Below are positions 17,155-26,600 of a DNA stretch of 64,000 nucleotides, piece by piece. Position 1 is the first letter of the stretch; every line of letters starts with the position of its first letter. The notes under the pieces were generated by a model. That model was not told the DNA's origin, did not search any database, and saw nothing but the letters and a program-made list of their open reading frames with translations. Source of the DNA: Streptomyces sp. MspMP-M5 (lineage in GTDB: Bacteria; Actinomycetota; Actinomycetes; Streptomycetales; Streptomycetaceae); contig NZ_KB891899.1 in assembly GCF_000373585.1 (NCBI RefSeq), positions 1-64,000 of the forward strand. Reading direction: 5' to 3'. Both the position numbers and the translations under genes were made by a program.

Positions 17155-18753
17155 ATGGGCACCGACTTCCACCCTTGGCCCGACGAGTTCGCCGGCCGCT
17201 ACCGCCGTGCCGGCCACTGGCGTGGCGAGGTGCTGGGCGACCTCGTACGCGACCACGCCCGGGTGCACGGGGAGCGCACGGCACTGGTCGCCGACGGGGG
17301 CCGCATGACGTACGCGCGGCTCGACCGGCTGGCGGACCGCCGCGCCGCAGGGATGGCCGCGCGGCTGGGGCTGCGGCGCGGCGACCGGGTCGTGGTGCAG
17401 CTGCCCAATTGCACCGAGTTCGTCGTCTCCACGCTCGCTCTCTTCCGCCTCGGGGCCGTCCCGGTTTTCGCGCTGCCTGCACACCGGATGCGGGAGCTGA
17501 GCCATCTGTGCGAGATGACCGGGGCCGCGGCGTACCTCAGCTGCGACCAGTGGCAGGGAGAGGACCACCGCGAGCTGGCCACGCGGCTACGCGCCGAGCT
17601 GCCCCGGCTGCGGCACGCGGCGCTCACCGGCGATCCGGGTCCGCACACGGGTCTGGACGCACTCACCGCCGAACCCGCCCTGCACCCCCGCCCGTCGAGC
17701 GCGGACGTGGCCTTCTGCCTGCTCTCCGGCGGAACCACCGGGGTGCCCAAGCTCATCCCGCGCACACACGACGACTACGCGTACCAACTCCGCACCACGG
17801 CAACCGAGATGGGGTTCACACAGGATTCGGTCTACCTGGCCGCGCTGCCCGCCGCGCACAACGCCGCGCTCGGCTGCCCCGGGGTGCTGGGCGCGCTGTA
17901 CGCAGGCGGAACCGCCGTGCTGGCCGGCTCGCCCGCGCCGGACGAGGTGTTCGACCTGGTCGCCGCGGAAGGGGTGACCCTCACCACCGTCATGCCTGCC
18001 GTGCTCGAACTCTGGCTGGAAGCGGCCCGGTTGCTGGAGCCCGATCTGTCCCGGCTCACCGTGGAGATCGGCGGGGCTCCGCTCGACCCCGCGCTGGCCG
18101 TACGGGCTCACAGGGAACTGGGGTTGGGCATCACACACTGGTTCGGTATGGCTGAGGGGCTGCTCTGCTTCACCCGGCCCGGGGAGGCGGTGGAGGCGGC
18201 GGCCCGCACCCAGGGGCTTCCGCTTTCGGCGGACGACGAACTGCAGATCGTGGACGAGCGGGAGCGGCCGGTGCCCGAGGGGGAGAGCGGCGAACTCCTG
18301 GTGCGCGGGCCGTACACGCTGCGCGGCTACTACGGCGACCCGGCGCGGGGAGACGGTTCGCACTCGTTCACCCACGACGGATTCCTGCGCACCGGTGATC
18401 TGGTGCGGCGGGACCCGGAGGGCCGTCTCGTGGTGACCGGGCGGATCAAGGAGGTGGTCAACCGCGGCGGCGAGAAGGTGCCGGTGCACGAGCTGGAGCA
18501 GTTGCTGCGCGCTCACCCTGCGGTCGACAACGTGGCCGTCGTCGGGCTGCCGGACAGCGCGCTGGGGGAGCGGACCTGCGCTTTCCTGGTCATGACCGGG
18601 GAGGCCACCGGTGAGGAGCTGACGGAGTATCTGACCGACCTGGGCCTGGCCAGGTACAAGCTCCCGGACCGCTACGAGTTCCGCGAGGCTCTGCCCTACA
18701 CACCGGTGGGGAAGGTGGACCGCAAGGTGCTGGTGTCGCAGGTGGCGCCCTGA
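17155..18753 (+). CDS. aryl-acid AMP ligase (EntE/DhbE/YbtE-like)
   Basis: 532 residues from ATG 17155 with GGAGGAG 6 nt upstream. The enzyme activates an aryl acid (salicylate, 2,3-dihydroxybenzoate or a relative) and loads it on an aryl carrier protein. EntE-family features: VPVFALPAHRMRELSHLC, LLSGGTTGVPKLIPRTHDDY (A3), AALPAAHNAALGCPG, containing the PAAHN block whose Asn contacts the ortho-hydroxyl in characterised members, GMAEGLLCFTRPGE (A5), and TGDLVRRDPEGRLVVTGRIKE. The partner is most likely the aryl carrier domain that opens the first NRPS (residues 1-75 of the gene at 23640). No isochorismate or salicylate synthase is in the window, so the aryl acid must come from elsewhere or from another route. 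Confidence 0.92.
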   Translation: MGTDFHPWPDEFAGRYRRAGHWRGEVLGDLVRDHARVHGERTALVADGGRMTYARLDRLADRRAAGMAARLGLRRGDRVVVQLPNCTEFVVSTLALFRLGAVPVFALPAHRMRELSHLCEMTGAAAYLSCDQWQGEDHRELATRLRAELPRLRHAALTGDPGPHTGLDALTAEPALHPRPSSADVAFCLLSGGTTGVPKLIPRTHDDYAYQLRTTATEMGFTQDSVYLAALPAAHNAALGCPGVLGALYAGGTAVLAGSPAPDEVFDLVAAEGVTLTTVMPAVLELWLEAARLLEPDLSRLTVEIGGAPLDPALAVRAHRELGLGITHWFGMAEGLLCFTRPGEAVEAAARTQGLPLSADDELQIVDERERPVPEGESGELLVRGPYTLRGYYGDPARGDGSHSFTHDGFLRTGDLVRRDPEGRLVVTGRIKEVVNRGGEKVPVHELEQLLRAHPAVDNVAVVGLPDSALGERTCAFLVMTGEATGEELTEYLTDLGLARYKLPDRYEFREALPYTPVGKVDRKVLVSQVAP

Positions 18754-19700
18754 TGGAACCGATGACCGTCGGAGCCTCGGTGGAGTCCGTGCTGACCTGG
18801 GACTACCGTCCCGCTGACGGGCGTCTGGCGACGCTCTACGAACGGGCCAAGGCCGGTCAGTGGAACGCCGCCACCGATGTGGACTGGTCCCTGCCTGTGA
18901 CGTTCGGCCGAGCGCTGAACCGGGACTCCGCGGCTGGCTGGGCCTCCTTCCGGGCTTCCCCGCTGGCCCGGCGCGGTCCCAGGGCCTGGGACACCTTCCG
19001 TTGGGAGCTGCAGTCCTGGATGGTCAGCCAGTTCCTGCACGGCGAACAGGCCGCGTTGGCCGTGGCCGGGCGGCTGGCTGGAGAACTCCCGGACCTGGAC
19101 GGCAAGTTCTGCGCCGCCAGCCAGGCGGCGGACGAGGCGCGGCACGTGGAGGTCTTCGCCCGGTATCTGCACGAGCACGTCCCCGAGCCGTACCCGGTCT
19201 CTCCGCCACTGCGGTCGCTGCTCACCGACGTGCTCGCCGACGGTCGCTGGGACGTCACGGCACTCGGCATGCAGATCATGGTCGAGGCGCTGGCAATGGC
19301 CGCCTTCCGCCTCGGCGGCGAGACCTTCCACGACCCGCTCATCCAGCAGATCACCCGGCTGGTGGCGCGGGACGAGGCACGCCATGTTTCGTTCGGAGTG
19401 CTGTCGTTGGAGGGGCTCTACGCCGGACTGACCACGCCCGAGCGCGGAGAGCGCGAGGAACTCGTCGTCCAGGCCGCGGAGCTGATGCATCGGCGCTTCC
19501 TCCTGGGGGAGGTGTGGGAGCGCATGGAGGTGGACCGCGCGGAGGGCACCGCCCACGCCGCGGTCGATCCATTGATGGTCTCCTACCGCCGCACCCTGTT
19601 CACCGCGGTGCTCTCCGCGCTGCGCCGCATCGGGCTGTTCACGCCATACGTGAGGGGGAAGTTGGCGCTTCTCGGGCTCGTGGCTCCGGGTATCGGGTAG
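18753..19700 (+). CDS. ferritin-like di-iron oxygenase
   Basis: 315 residues; its ATG overlaps the stop of the aryl ligase (TGATG). Two metal-ligand motifs of the ferritin-like/R2 superfamily are clear: QAADEARHVEVFARYL (about residues 124-139) and ARDEARHVSFG (about 207-217), with further helices carrying Glu ligands (HGEQAALAV, QIMVEALAMAAF). Relatives include N-oxygenases of the AurF type and acyl or amine oxidases in natural-product pathways. Here it is translationally tied to the aryl ligase and likely oxidises the aryl acid, an amine or a pathway intermediate. The exact reaction cannot be predicted. Confidence 0.85.
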   Translation: MEPMTVGASVESVLTWDYRPADGRLATLYERAKAGQWNAATDVDWSLPVTFGRALNRDSAAGWASFRASPLARRGPRAWDTFRWELQSWMVSQFLHGEQAALAVAGRLAGELPDLDGKFCAASQAADEARHVEVFARYLHEHVPEPYPVSPPLRSLLTDVLADGRWDVTALGMQIMVEALAMAAFRLGGETFHDPLIQQITRLVARDEARHVSFGVLSLEGLYAGLTTPERGEREELVVQAAELMHRRFLLGEVWERMEVDRAEGTAHAAVDPLMVSYRRTLFTAVLSALRRIGLFTPYVRGKLALLGLVAPGIG

Positions 19701-19703
19701 CCA

Positions 19704-19732
19704 TTGCGTGGCGTTCAGTATACGCGTATACA
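19704..19732 (+). promoter_or_regulatory. exporter promoter overlapped by a TetR-type palindrome
   Basis: TTGCGT (19704-19709) and TATACA (19727-19732) are separated by 17 nt, a good sigma-70-type promoter. The perfect 14-bp palindrome GTATACGCGTATAC (19718-19731) covers the spacer and -10 box. The same palindrome, with one change, lies between tetR and the ligase gene at 12505. Repression of the exporter by the TetR protein at 11757 is the natural reading. Confidence 0.7.
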
Positions 19733-19768
19733 GATGACGGTATGGCAGACGTCCAGGAGGTGTGAGCA

Positions 19769-21253
19769 GTGGCCGGGAAAGCGGAAATTCCACGTAGGGA
19801 AGACGGCAAGGGGCGAGTCCTCGCGGTGGCCTGTGCAGCTCAGTTCATGGTGGTTCTCGATTTGACGATCGTGAATGTCGCCCTGCCGTCCGTACAGAAG
19901 AGCCTCCATCTCGGGATGGTGCCACTGCAGTGGGTGGTGACCGCCTACACGCTGGCGTTCGGCGGCTTTCTGCTGCTGGGTGGTCGGGCCGGTGATCTGC
20001 TGGGGCAGTACCGAGTGCTGTTGGGCGGGCTGACACTTTTCGGGGTGGCCAGCCTGGTCGGCGGACTGGCGCAGGGCGAGGCGCAGTTGATCGGGGCGCG
20101 TGGAGTGCAGGGGCTGGGAGCGGCGCTGCTTTCGCCCTCCACGCTCTCCGTCATCAACGTCACCTTCGCCGAGGGCAAACAGCGCACCAAGGCGCTCGGC
20201 GCCTGGAGCGCGGTGGCCGGGATCGGCGGCGCGGTCGGGGTACTTCTGGGCGGAGTGCTCACGGACCTCGTCGGATGGCGCTGGGTGCTGCTGATCAACG
20301 TGCCGATGGCCGTCGCGGTGGCGGTTCTGTGCGCGGGCTCCGCTGTCCCGCGGCGCGGCGCGGCGCGGGTTTCGCTCGACCTGCCCGGAGCGGTCCTCGG
20401 CACGCTCGGGCTGCTGGCCCTCACCTACGGCGTGACCGGTAGCGACACGCATGGCTGGGCCTCGACGCAGACGCTGGTGTCGCTGGCCGTTGCGGCGCTG
20501 CTGTTGGTGAGTTTCGTGCTCGTCGAGCTGCGTACGGCGCAGCCGGTGGTGCGGTTCGGTGTGCTGCGTTCGCGCAGCGTGGCGGGCGGCAATCTGGTCG
20601 GCCTGCTGCTGGGCGCCACGATGATCGTCTGCTTCTACTTCGTCTCGCTGTACCTCCAACGGACCTTGAGCTGGAGCCCGTTGAAGACCGGGCTGTCCTT
20701 CCTGCCCTTCAGCTTCGGCATCTTCGCCGGGACAGTCATCGCCTCAAAGCTGCTGCCGCGTACCGGCCCGCGCCTCCTACTGCTGGCCGGGCTACCGGTG
20801 GCCGCGGCGGGCTCGTTGTGGTTCGGACAGGCCGGGGTCGGAGGCACCTTCCTGGGCACCCTGCTCGGGCCCTCCATGCTGGTCAGTATCGGTCTGGGGA
20901 TCTGCATGGTCTCCATGACAGTGGCTGCGACCAGCGGGGTCGCCCCGGAGGAGGCGGGACTCGCCTCAGGGCTGCTCAACACCAGCAGGCAGGTGGGCGG
21001 CGCGGTCGGGTTGGCGGCGCTGGCCACCGTCGCATCCAGCCACACCCGGGACCAGCTTCAGGCGGGCCACGACCAGGCCACGGCGACCGTTGCCGGATAC
21101 GACCTGACGTTCGTCGTGGCCGCCCTGCTCTTCGTCGCCGCCGCGGTCTGCGCGGTGATGATCCCCCGGCCCCGGCCCGAACCCGAGAGGACATCGGAGG
21201 ACGAGCCATCCGGTCGGCCGCCCGCCGGGCGGCCGGCGTACGACCGCACATGA
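19769..21253 (+). CDS. MFS drug exporter, DHA2 (14-TM) family
   Basis: 494 residues from GTG 19769 (AGGAGG 8 nt upstream). It is a proton-driven efflux protein of the EmrB/QacA type, probably exporting the pathway product or giving self-resistance. Features: first helix LAVACAAQFMVVLDLTIVNVALPSVQ, with the DxTIVNVALP signature of 14-helix DHA2 members, WVVTAYTLAFGGFLLLGGRAGDLLG (motif A region), a motif C-like glycine-rich helix VAGIGGAVGVLLGGVLTD, and a charged C-terminal tail. Its promoter overlaps a TetR-type operator. No siderophore-type ABC importer is present. Confidence 0.94.
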   Translation: MAGKAEIPRREDGKGRVLAVACAAQFMVVLDLTIVNVALPSVQKSLHLGMVPLQWVVTAYTLAFGGFLLLGGRAGDLLGQYRVLLGGLTLFGVASLVGGLAQGEAQLIGARGVQGLGAALLSPSTLSVINVTFAEGKQRTKALGAWSAVAGIGGAVGVLLGGVLTDLVGWRWVLLINVPMAVAVAVLCAGSAVPRRGAARVSLDLPGAVLGTLGLLALTYGVTGSDTHGWASTQTLVSLAVAALLLVSFVLVELRTAQPVVRFGVLRSRSVAGGNLVGLLLGATMIVCFYFVSLYLQRTLSWSPLKTGLSFLPFSFGIFAGTVIASKLLPRTGPRLLLLAGLPVAAAGSLWFGQAGVGGTFLGTLLGPSMLVSIGLGICMVSMTVAATSGVAPEEAGLASGLLNTSRQVGGAVGLAALATVASSHTRDQLQAGHDQATATVAGYDLTFVVAALLFVAAAVCAVMIPRPRPEPERTSEDEPSGRPPAGRPAYDRT

Positions 21254-21290
21254 ACCGGCCGCCCGAGGCGCGGTCGGGAGAGGAGAGTCC

Positions 21291-22535
21291 ATGGAGACCC
21301 AGGTGGCGATCGTTGGAGGCGGGCCGGGCGGCTCGGCCTGTGCCATCCACCTCGCCCAGCGCAGCATCCGCTCCGTCGTCGTGGAACGCGAGACCTTCCC
21401 CCGCTTCCACATCGGCGAATCCCTGACCGGAGACAGTGGGGATCTGCTGCGTGAGATGGGCCTGGAAGAGCGGGTGGCCGCGCTCCGCCCGCCGGTCAAG
21501 TACGGCATCACGGTGTTCGGTCCGCACGCCCGCCACCAGTTCTTCGTCCCCATCAAGGGCCGAGGAGAACACGGGTTGTACGACAGCACCAGCTGGCAGG
21601 TGCGGCGCGCGGACTTCGACACCATGATGCTGGAGCGGGCCCGCGAGGCCGGTGCCGAGGTGGTCAAGGGCCGTGCCAGCGAACCACTGATGGACGGCGA
21701 CCGCGTGGTGGGCGTACGGGTCCGCCTGGACAGCGGTGAGGTCCGGGAGATCCGCAGTGATGTGCTGGTGGACGCCTCCGGGCAGAAGACCTTCCTCGCC
21801 AACGCCGGGCTGGCCGGCCCCAAACGCAGCGGTGCCTACGCCCGGCAGATGGCGGTGTACTCCCATTTCACCGGCGCCGTACGGGACGAGGGTCCGGCCT
21901 GGGGCAATACACTGACGTTCTTCCGCGAGAAGTACCAGTGGTGCTGGTTCATCCCGCTCGACTCGGAGACCACCAGCATCGGCTTCGTGATCCCCACCGA
22001 CTACTTCCACGGACACGACGAGTCCCCGACCGAGTTCGTCCGCCGGGAGCTGCGTGAGTTCAACAGCGAACTTGCCCGCCGCACCGAGGACGTGACGATG
22101 GTGGAGGACGTGCACGTCACGACGAACTACAGCTACACCACCGAGCGCTTCTCCGGCCCCGGCTGGGTCTGCATCGGGGACGCGCACCGCTTCGTCGACC
22201 CGCTCTTCAGCTACGGACTGAACATCACCGTGGCCGAGTCCCGGCGGGTCGCGCAGGACATCGCGCTGCTGTTCAGCGGGGAGATCACCGACACCCGGCG
22301 GCCGTTCGCGGCGTTCGAGGAGTGGTCGCGGCGCGGCACCGAGGTTGCCCAGACGATGTTGGACGGATTCTGGGAGAGCACCTTCACCTTCGGGATGCTC
22401 ATCCGCGAGGAGGAGGACGGGTTCATCGACCTCTTCTCGGGCCGGCTCTGGATGACGGACAATCCGGCGCTGCCGAGGCTGGAGGCGGCGCTCGTCCGGA
22501 GCAGGGAGCGCCGTCCGGACGTGGTGACGGCGTAG
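21291..22535 (+). CDS. flavin-dependent halogenase (FADH2-type)
   Basis: 414 residues. The N-terminal FAD-binding GxGxxG is VAIVGGGPGGSACAIHLA, followed by FPRFHIGESL typical of halogenase-like flavoproteins. The halogenase marker WxWxIP is present as WCWFIP (about residues 217-222). A lysine in PPVKYGITVFG (about residue 67) is in the region of the catalytic Lys that forms the haloamine/HOX relay. C-terminal FAD contacts are in WVCIGDAHRFVDPLFSYG. The sequence resembles carrier-tethered phenol or pyrrole halogenases more than free-tryptophan enzymes, so the aryl group on the aryl carrier domain is a plausible target. A non-halogenating flavin oxygenase is the alternative. Confidence 0.85.
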   Translation: METQVAIVGGGPGGSACAIHLAQRSIRSVVVERETFPRFHIGESLTGDSGDLLREMGLEERVAALRPPVKYGITVFGPHARHQFFVPIKGRGEHGLYDSTSWQVRRADFDTMMLERAREAGAEVVKGRASEPLMDGDRVVGVRVRLDSGEVREIRSDVLVDASGQKTFLANAGLAGPKRSGAYARQMAVYSHFTGAVRDEGPAWGNTLTFFREKYQWCWFIPLDSETTSIGFVIPTDYFHGHDESPTEFVRRELREFNSELARRTEDVTMVEDVHVTTNYSYTTERFSGPGWVCIGDAHRFVDPLFSYGLNITVAESRRVAQDIALLFSGEITDTRRPFAAFEEWSRRGTEVAQTMLDGFWESTFTFGMLIREEEDGFIDLFSGRLWMTDNPALPRLEAALVRSRERRPDVVTA

Positions 22536-23488
22536 TGCCGCCCGAGGCCGACGCGTCCGCGCCGGAGTGGCTGGACCCGGAACTCTCCCTCGCGGCGCGG
22601 ATGTTGCCGGCCGTCGATGTCCTTGATCCGGCCGCGGCACGGGAGACGATCGCAAAGGCCATGGCGCTGGTTGCCCGGCGCTGGCCCCGTACGGCGGACG
22701 GCGTCGTGATCCGGGAGGAGCACGTACCGGGTCCGCCCGGTGCTCCGCCGGTACGGGTGAGTGTCTACCGTCCCGCCGAAGTCCCGGACGGGGGCCTTCC
22801 GGCGGTGCTGCTGCTGCACGGCGGTGGTTTCGTGGTGGGCAGCCTGGAGGCCGAGCACTACAAGGCGCTGCTGCTGGCCCGTGACGCCGGCTGTCTGGCG
22901 GTCAGCGTCGATTACCGGCTCGCACCCGAGCACCCCTTCCCGGCAGCTCTGCGGGACTGCGCCGCCGTCCTTGCGTGGCTGGCCGGCCGTGGCGGCGAGC
23001 CGGACGTGGACCCGGCACGGATCGCCGTGGCCGGGACCAGCTCGGGCGCGGGGCTCGCGGCCGGGCTGGCGCAGCGGGTACGGGACCGCGGCGGGCCGGC
23101 GCTCGCCTACCAGCAGCTGGTCTTTCCGGTGGTGGACGACGTGCCGGACCGGCCGTCGGTGCGTCGCTACGGGGCACGGTCCACCGCTGCCATGTGGCGG
23201 CAGTACCTCGGCCCCGCCCACGGAGCACCACCGCTGTACGCCGTGCCCAATCGCACGGCCGACCTCACCGGTCTGCCGCCCGCCTATCTGCTGACCGCGC
23301 AGGTCGACGCTTTCCGGGACGGCGGTTTGGACTACGGCAGAAGGCTGGTGGAGGCGGGGAATGCCGTGGAAATCCATCATTTCCCCGGCTCCTTCCACGG
23401 TTTCGACACCACAGTGCCGCGCGCCGCGGTGTCGAAACGCGCGCTCTCGGAACAGATCCAGGCGCTCCGTACAGCACTCCACCGCTGA
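22535..23488 (+). CDS. alpha/beta hydrolase, hormone-sensitive-lipase type
   Basis: 317 residues starting at GTG 22535, whose G is the last base of the halogenase TAG stop. It carries the HSL oxyanion motif LLHGGGFVVGS, the nucleophile elbow GTSSGAGLA, the acid region DAFRDGG and the catalytic histidine in FHGFDTT, so it should be catalytically intact. It may be an esterase, deacylase or amidase acting on a pathway intermediate. Earlier in-frame ATG codons lie inside the halogenase and are unlikely starts. Confidence 0.88.
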   Translation: MPPEADASAPEWLDPELSLAARMLPAVDVLDPAAARETIAKAMALVARRWPRTADGVVIREEHVPGPPGAPPVRVSVYRPAEVPDGGLPAVLLLHGGGFVVGSLEAEHYKALLLARDAGCLAVSVDYRLAPEHPFPAALRDCAAVLAWLAGRGGEPDVDPARIAVAGTSSGAGLAAGLAQRVRDRGGPALAYQQLVFPVVDDVPDRPSVRRYGARSTAAMWRQYLGPAHGAPPLYAVPNRTADLTGLPPAYLLTAQVDAFRDGGLDYGRRLVEAGNAVEIHHFPGSFHGFDTTVPRAAVSKRALSEQIQALRTALHR

Positions 23489-23508
23489 ATTCCGGCACCT
23501 CGGAATTC
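23487..23508. terminator. inverted repeat after the hydrolase, possible weak terminator
   Basis: GAATTCC (23487-23493) and GGAATTC (23502-23508) form a perfect 7-bp stem with an 8-nt loop directly at the hydrolase stop codon. It could be a terminator or a regulatory site ahead of the NRPS gene at 23640. There is no T-tract, as is usual in Streptomyces. Confidence 0.4.
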
Positions 23509-23639
23509 CCTGGGTATTCGCATTGCACAGGGCTTATGCGCGGCCCGAGAGCTCGCTTGTGACGCACCGTCCGGATGGCGTTGTGTCGTACGTACAGCCG
23601 TCCGGCCGGTGTCGTCACAGGCGAAGGTGAGGGTGCGCA

Positions 23640-26600
23640 ATGGGAATGGACCGCGAGGCGTTGCGGAACACGGTGGCCGAGGCCCTCGGGGAGCCGGCCG
23701 CCTCGTTGCGCCCGGACGAGGACCTGGTCCGCCGTGGACTCGACTCCGTACGACTGATGCGGCTCGCCGCGCGATTGCGGCACGAGGGCGTGCGGCTTGC
23801 CTTCGCCGATCTGGTGGAGCGGCCGACCCTCAACGCCTGGTGGGAGCGGCTCGCCCGCCAGGAGACCGGTCCCGCCACCGAGCAGCAGTCACCGGACGAG
23901 GACCCCGACGCCTCCGGCCCCTTCTCGCTCGCGCCCATGCAGCATGCGTACTGGATCGGCCGTGGTGAGGGGCGTCCGCTGGGCGGCGTCGGCGCGCACT
24001 TCTACAACGAGTTCGACGGGCACGGCGTGGACCCGGACCGTCTGGAGCGGGCGGTACGGATGTTGATGGCCCGGCACCCCATGTTGCGCGCCCGGTTCTC
24101 CGACGACGGGACCCAGCAGATCACCGAGGGCAACTGGCCGGGTCTCACCGTGCACGATCTGCGCGGCACCGGGACCGACGGGCGGGAGCGGCGGCTGGCC
24201 GAGCTTCGCGAGGAACTCGCCCACCGGAAATTGGACGTGGCCGCCGGACAGGTCTTCGACATCCAGCTCAGCCTGCTGCCGGACGGCGTCACCCGTACCC
24301 ATGTCAGCATCGACATGCTCGTCGCCGACGCACAGAGCTTCCGGGTCCTGCTCGCCGACCTCACCGCCTGCTACCAGGACCCGGAAGACGTCCCCGCCCC
24401 GGCCGCGTACACCTTCCGGCAGTACCTCGCCGCACAGCGGCGGGCCCGCGGCGCGGACCGCGACACCTACGCGCGCGATCGCGCCTACTGGCAGGAGCGG
24501 CTGTCGGAGCTTCCCGGGCCCGCCGAGCTGCCGCTGGCCGCGGACCCAGGAGAGCTCACCGCGACGCGCGTCACCCGCCGGCACCTCCGGCTCGATCAAG
24601 AGCAGTGGGACCTGCTCGCCGACCGCGCCCGCGAGCACGGCCTGACCCTCGCCATGGTCTTCGCTGCCGCGTACGCGGAGGTGCTCGGTGCCTGGAGCGC
24701 CCGCCCGCGCTTCCTGCTCAACCTCCCGCTCTACGACCGCGAGCCGCTCCACGCGGACGTCGACCGGATCGCCGGGGACTTCACCAGCCTGGTGCTGCTG
24801 CCGGTCGACGTAGGCGACGAGAAACCCTTCGCGGAGCACGCGGTACGGCTGCAGGAGGAGTTCCGCCGCTGCGCGGCACATGCCTCCTACTCCGGGCTGG
24901 AGGTGCTGCGCGACCTGGCCCGACGGGATCCCGACCGGCAGGCCGGGGCGCCGACGGTGTTCACCAGCGCACTCAGTCTCGGAGAACTCTTCGGCCCCGC
25001 CACCCGCGAGGTGTTCGGCCAGCCCGTCTGGACCATTTCGCAGACCCCGCAGGTCTGGCTCGACCACCAGGTCACCGAGCGGGAGGGCGGGATCTTCGTC
25101 AACTGGGACGCGGTGGACGGGCTGCTCGCCGAGGGAGTGCTGGACGCCATGTTCGACGCCTACCGCGGGCTCCTGGAGCGGCTGCTCGCGCCGGATGCCG
25201 ACTGGCGGGCGCTGACCGGCGTGCCGCTCCCCGAGGAGCAGGAGAGGACGCGGTCCGCGGCCAACGCCACGGACGGCCCGAGCGAACCCCGTACCCTCCA
25301 CGAACGGTTCTTCGCGCGCGCCGCCGAACACCCGGAGGCGACGGCCCTGTGCTGGGGCGAGGACGGCGCGCTCGGCTACGGCGAACTAGCCGACCGCTCG
25401 CTGCGTATCGCGGCGGCCCTGCGGGACCGAGGTGTCCGGCCCGGCGAGCCCGTGGCGATCAGCGTTCCCAAGGGGCCGGAGCAGGCCGAGGCCGTGCTCG
25501 GGGTGCTCGCCGCGGGCGGCGTATATGTGCCGGTCGGACCCGAGCAACCGGAGCGGCGGCGCGCCCGGATCCACCGCTCGGCGGGGGTGCGCCTGGTGCT
25601 CGCCGAGAGCGTGGCGGCGGCCCTGGACGACGGCACAGCATTGCTCACCCTGGAGTCGGCATGCGCCTCCGCGCCACTGGAAGCCCCCGTCCTCCCCTGG
25701 CCGGAGTCGCCCGCTTATGTGCTGCACACCTCCGGCTCCACCGGAGAGCCCAAGGGAGTTGTCGTCCCGCACCGCGCCGCGGTCAACACTCTCGACGATC
25801 TGACGGGGCGATTCGCGCTGGGCCAGGACGACCGGGTCCTGGGAGTGTCCGCGCTCGACTTCGACCTCTCGGTCTTCGATCTCTTCGCCCCGCTCTCCAC
25901 CGGCGGTGCGCTCGTCCTGCCCGGCCGGGAGAGCGCCCGCGACGCCGAGGAATGGGTGCGGCTGGTACGGCGGCACCGGGTCACGGTCTGGCAGTCCGTG
26001 CCTGTGCTGATGGACATGCTGCTCACCGCCACCGAGGTGGACGGCGGGACCCTGCCGCTGCGTGTCGCTCTCCTCGGCGGCGACCGGGTGGCACCCGAGC
26101 TGGGCCCCCGCATGTCCCGGTGCTGCCCGGACGGTCGGCTGTTCGGCCTCGGCGGCACCACTGAGACCGCCATCCACTCCACCCTCCAGGAGGCCACCCA
26201 CCCCTCGCCCGACTGGTCCTCGGTGCCGTACGGAGTGCCGCTGCGCAACCAACGGATGCGGGTCACCGACGAACAGGGCCGGGACCGGCCCGACCACGTG
26301 CCGGGGGAGCTGTGGATCGGCGGCGACTCGGTGGCGCTGGAGTACCGGGGCGACCCGGTACGCACCGCCGAACGCTTCGTCCAGTACCAGGGAGAACGCT
26401 GGTACCGCACCGGCGACCTGGCCCGCTACCGGCCGGACGGCACCGTGGAGTTCCTCGGCCGCACCGATCAGCAGCTCAAGGTCCGCGGCCATCGGATCGA
26501 ACCGGGGGAGGTGGAGAGCGCCCTGGCCGCGCACCCGCGGGTGCGCGCCGCCGCGGTCACCACCACCGGGGAAGGTACCCACCGCCGGCTGGCCGCCGTC

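Noticed and set aside
23489..23639. Search for a Zur or DmdR/IdeR box ahead of the NRPS genes
   Set aside because: No matching palindrome was visible by eye in this gap; metal control is therefore not claimed.
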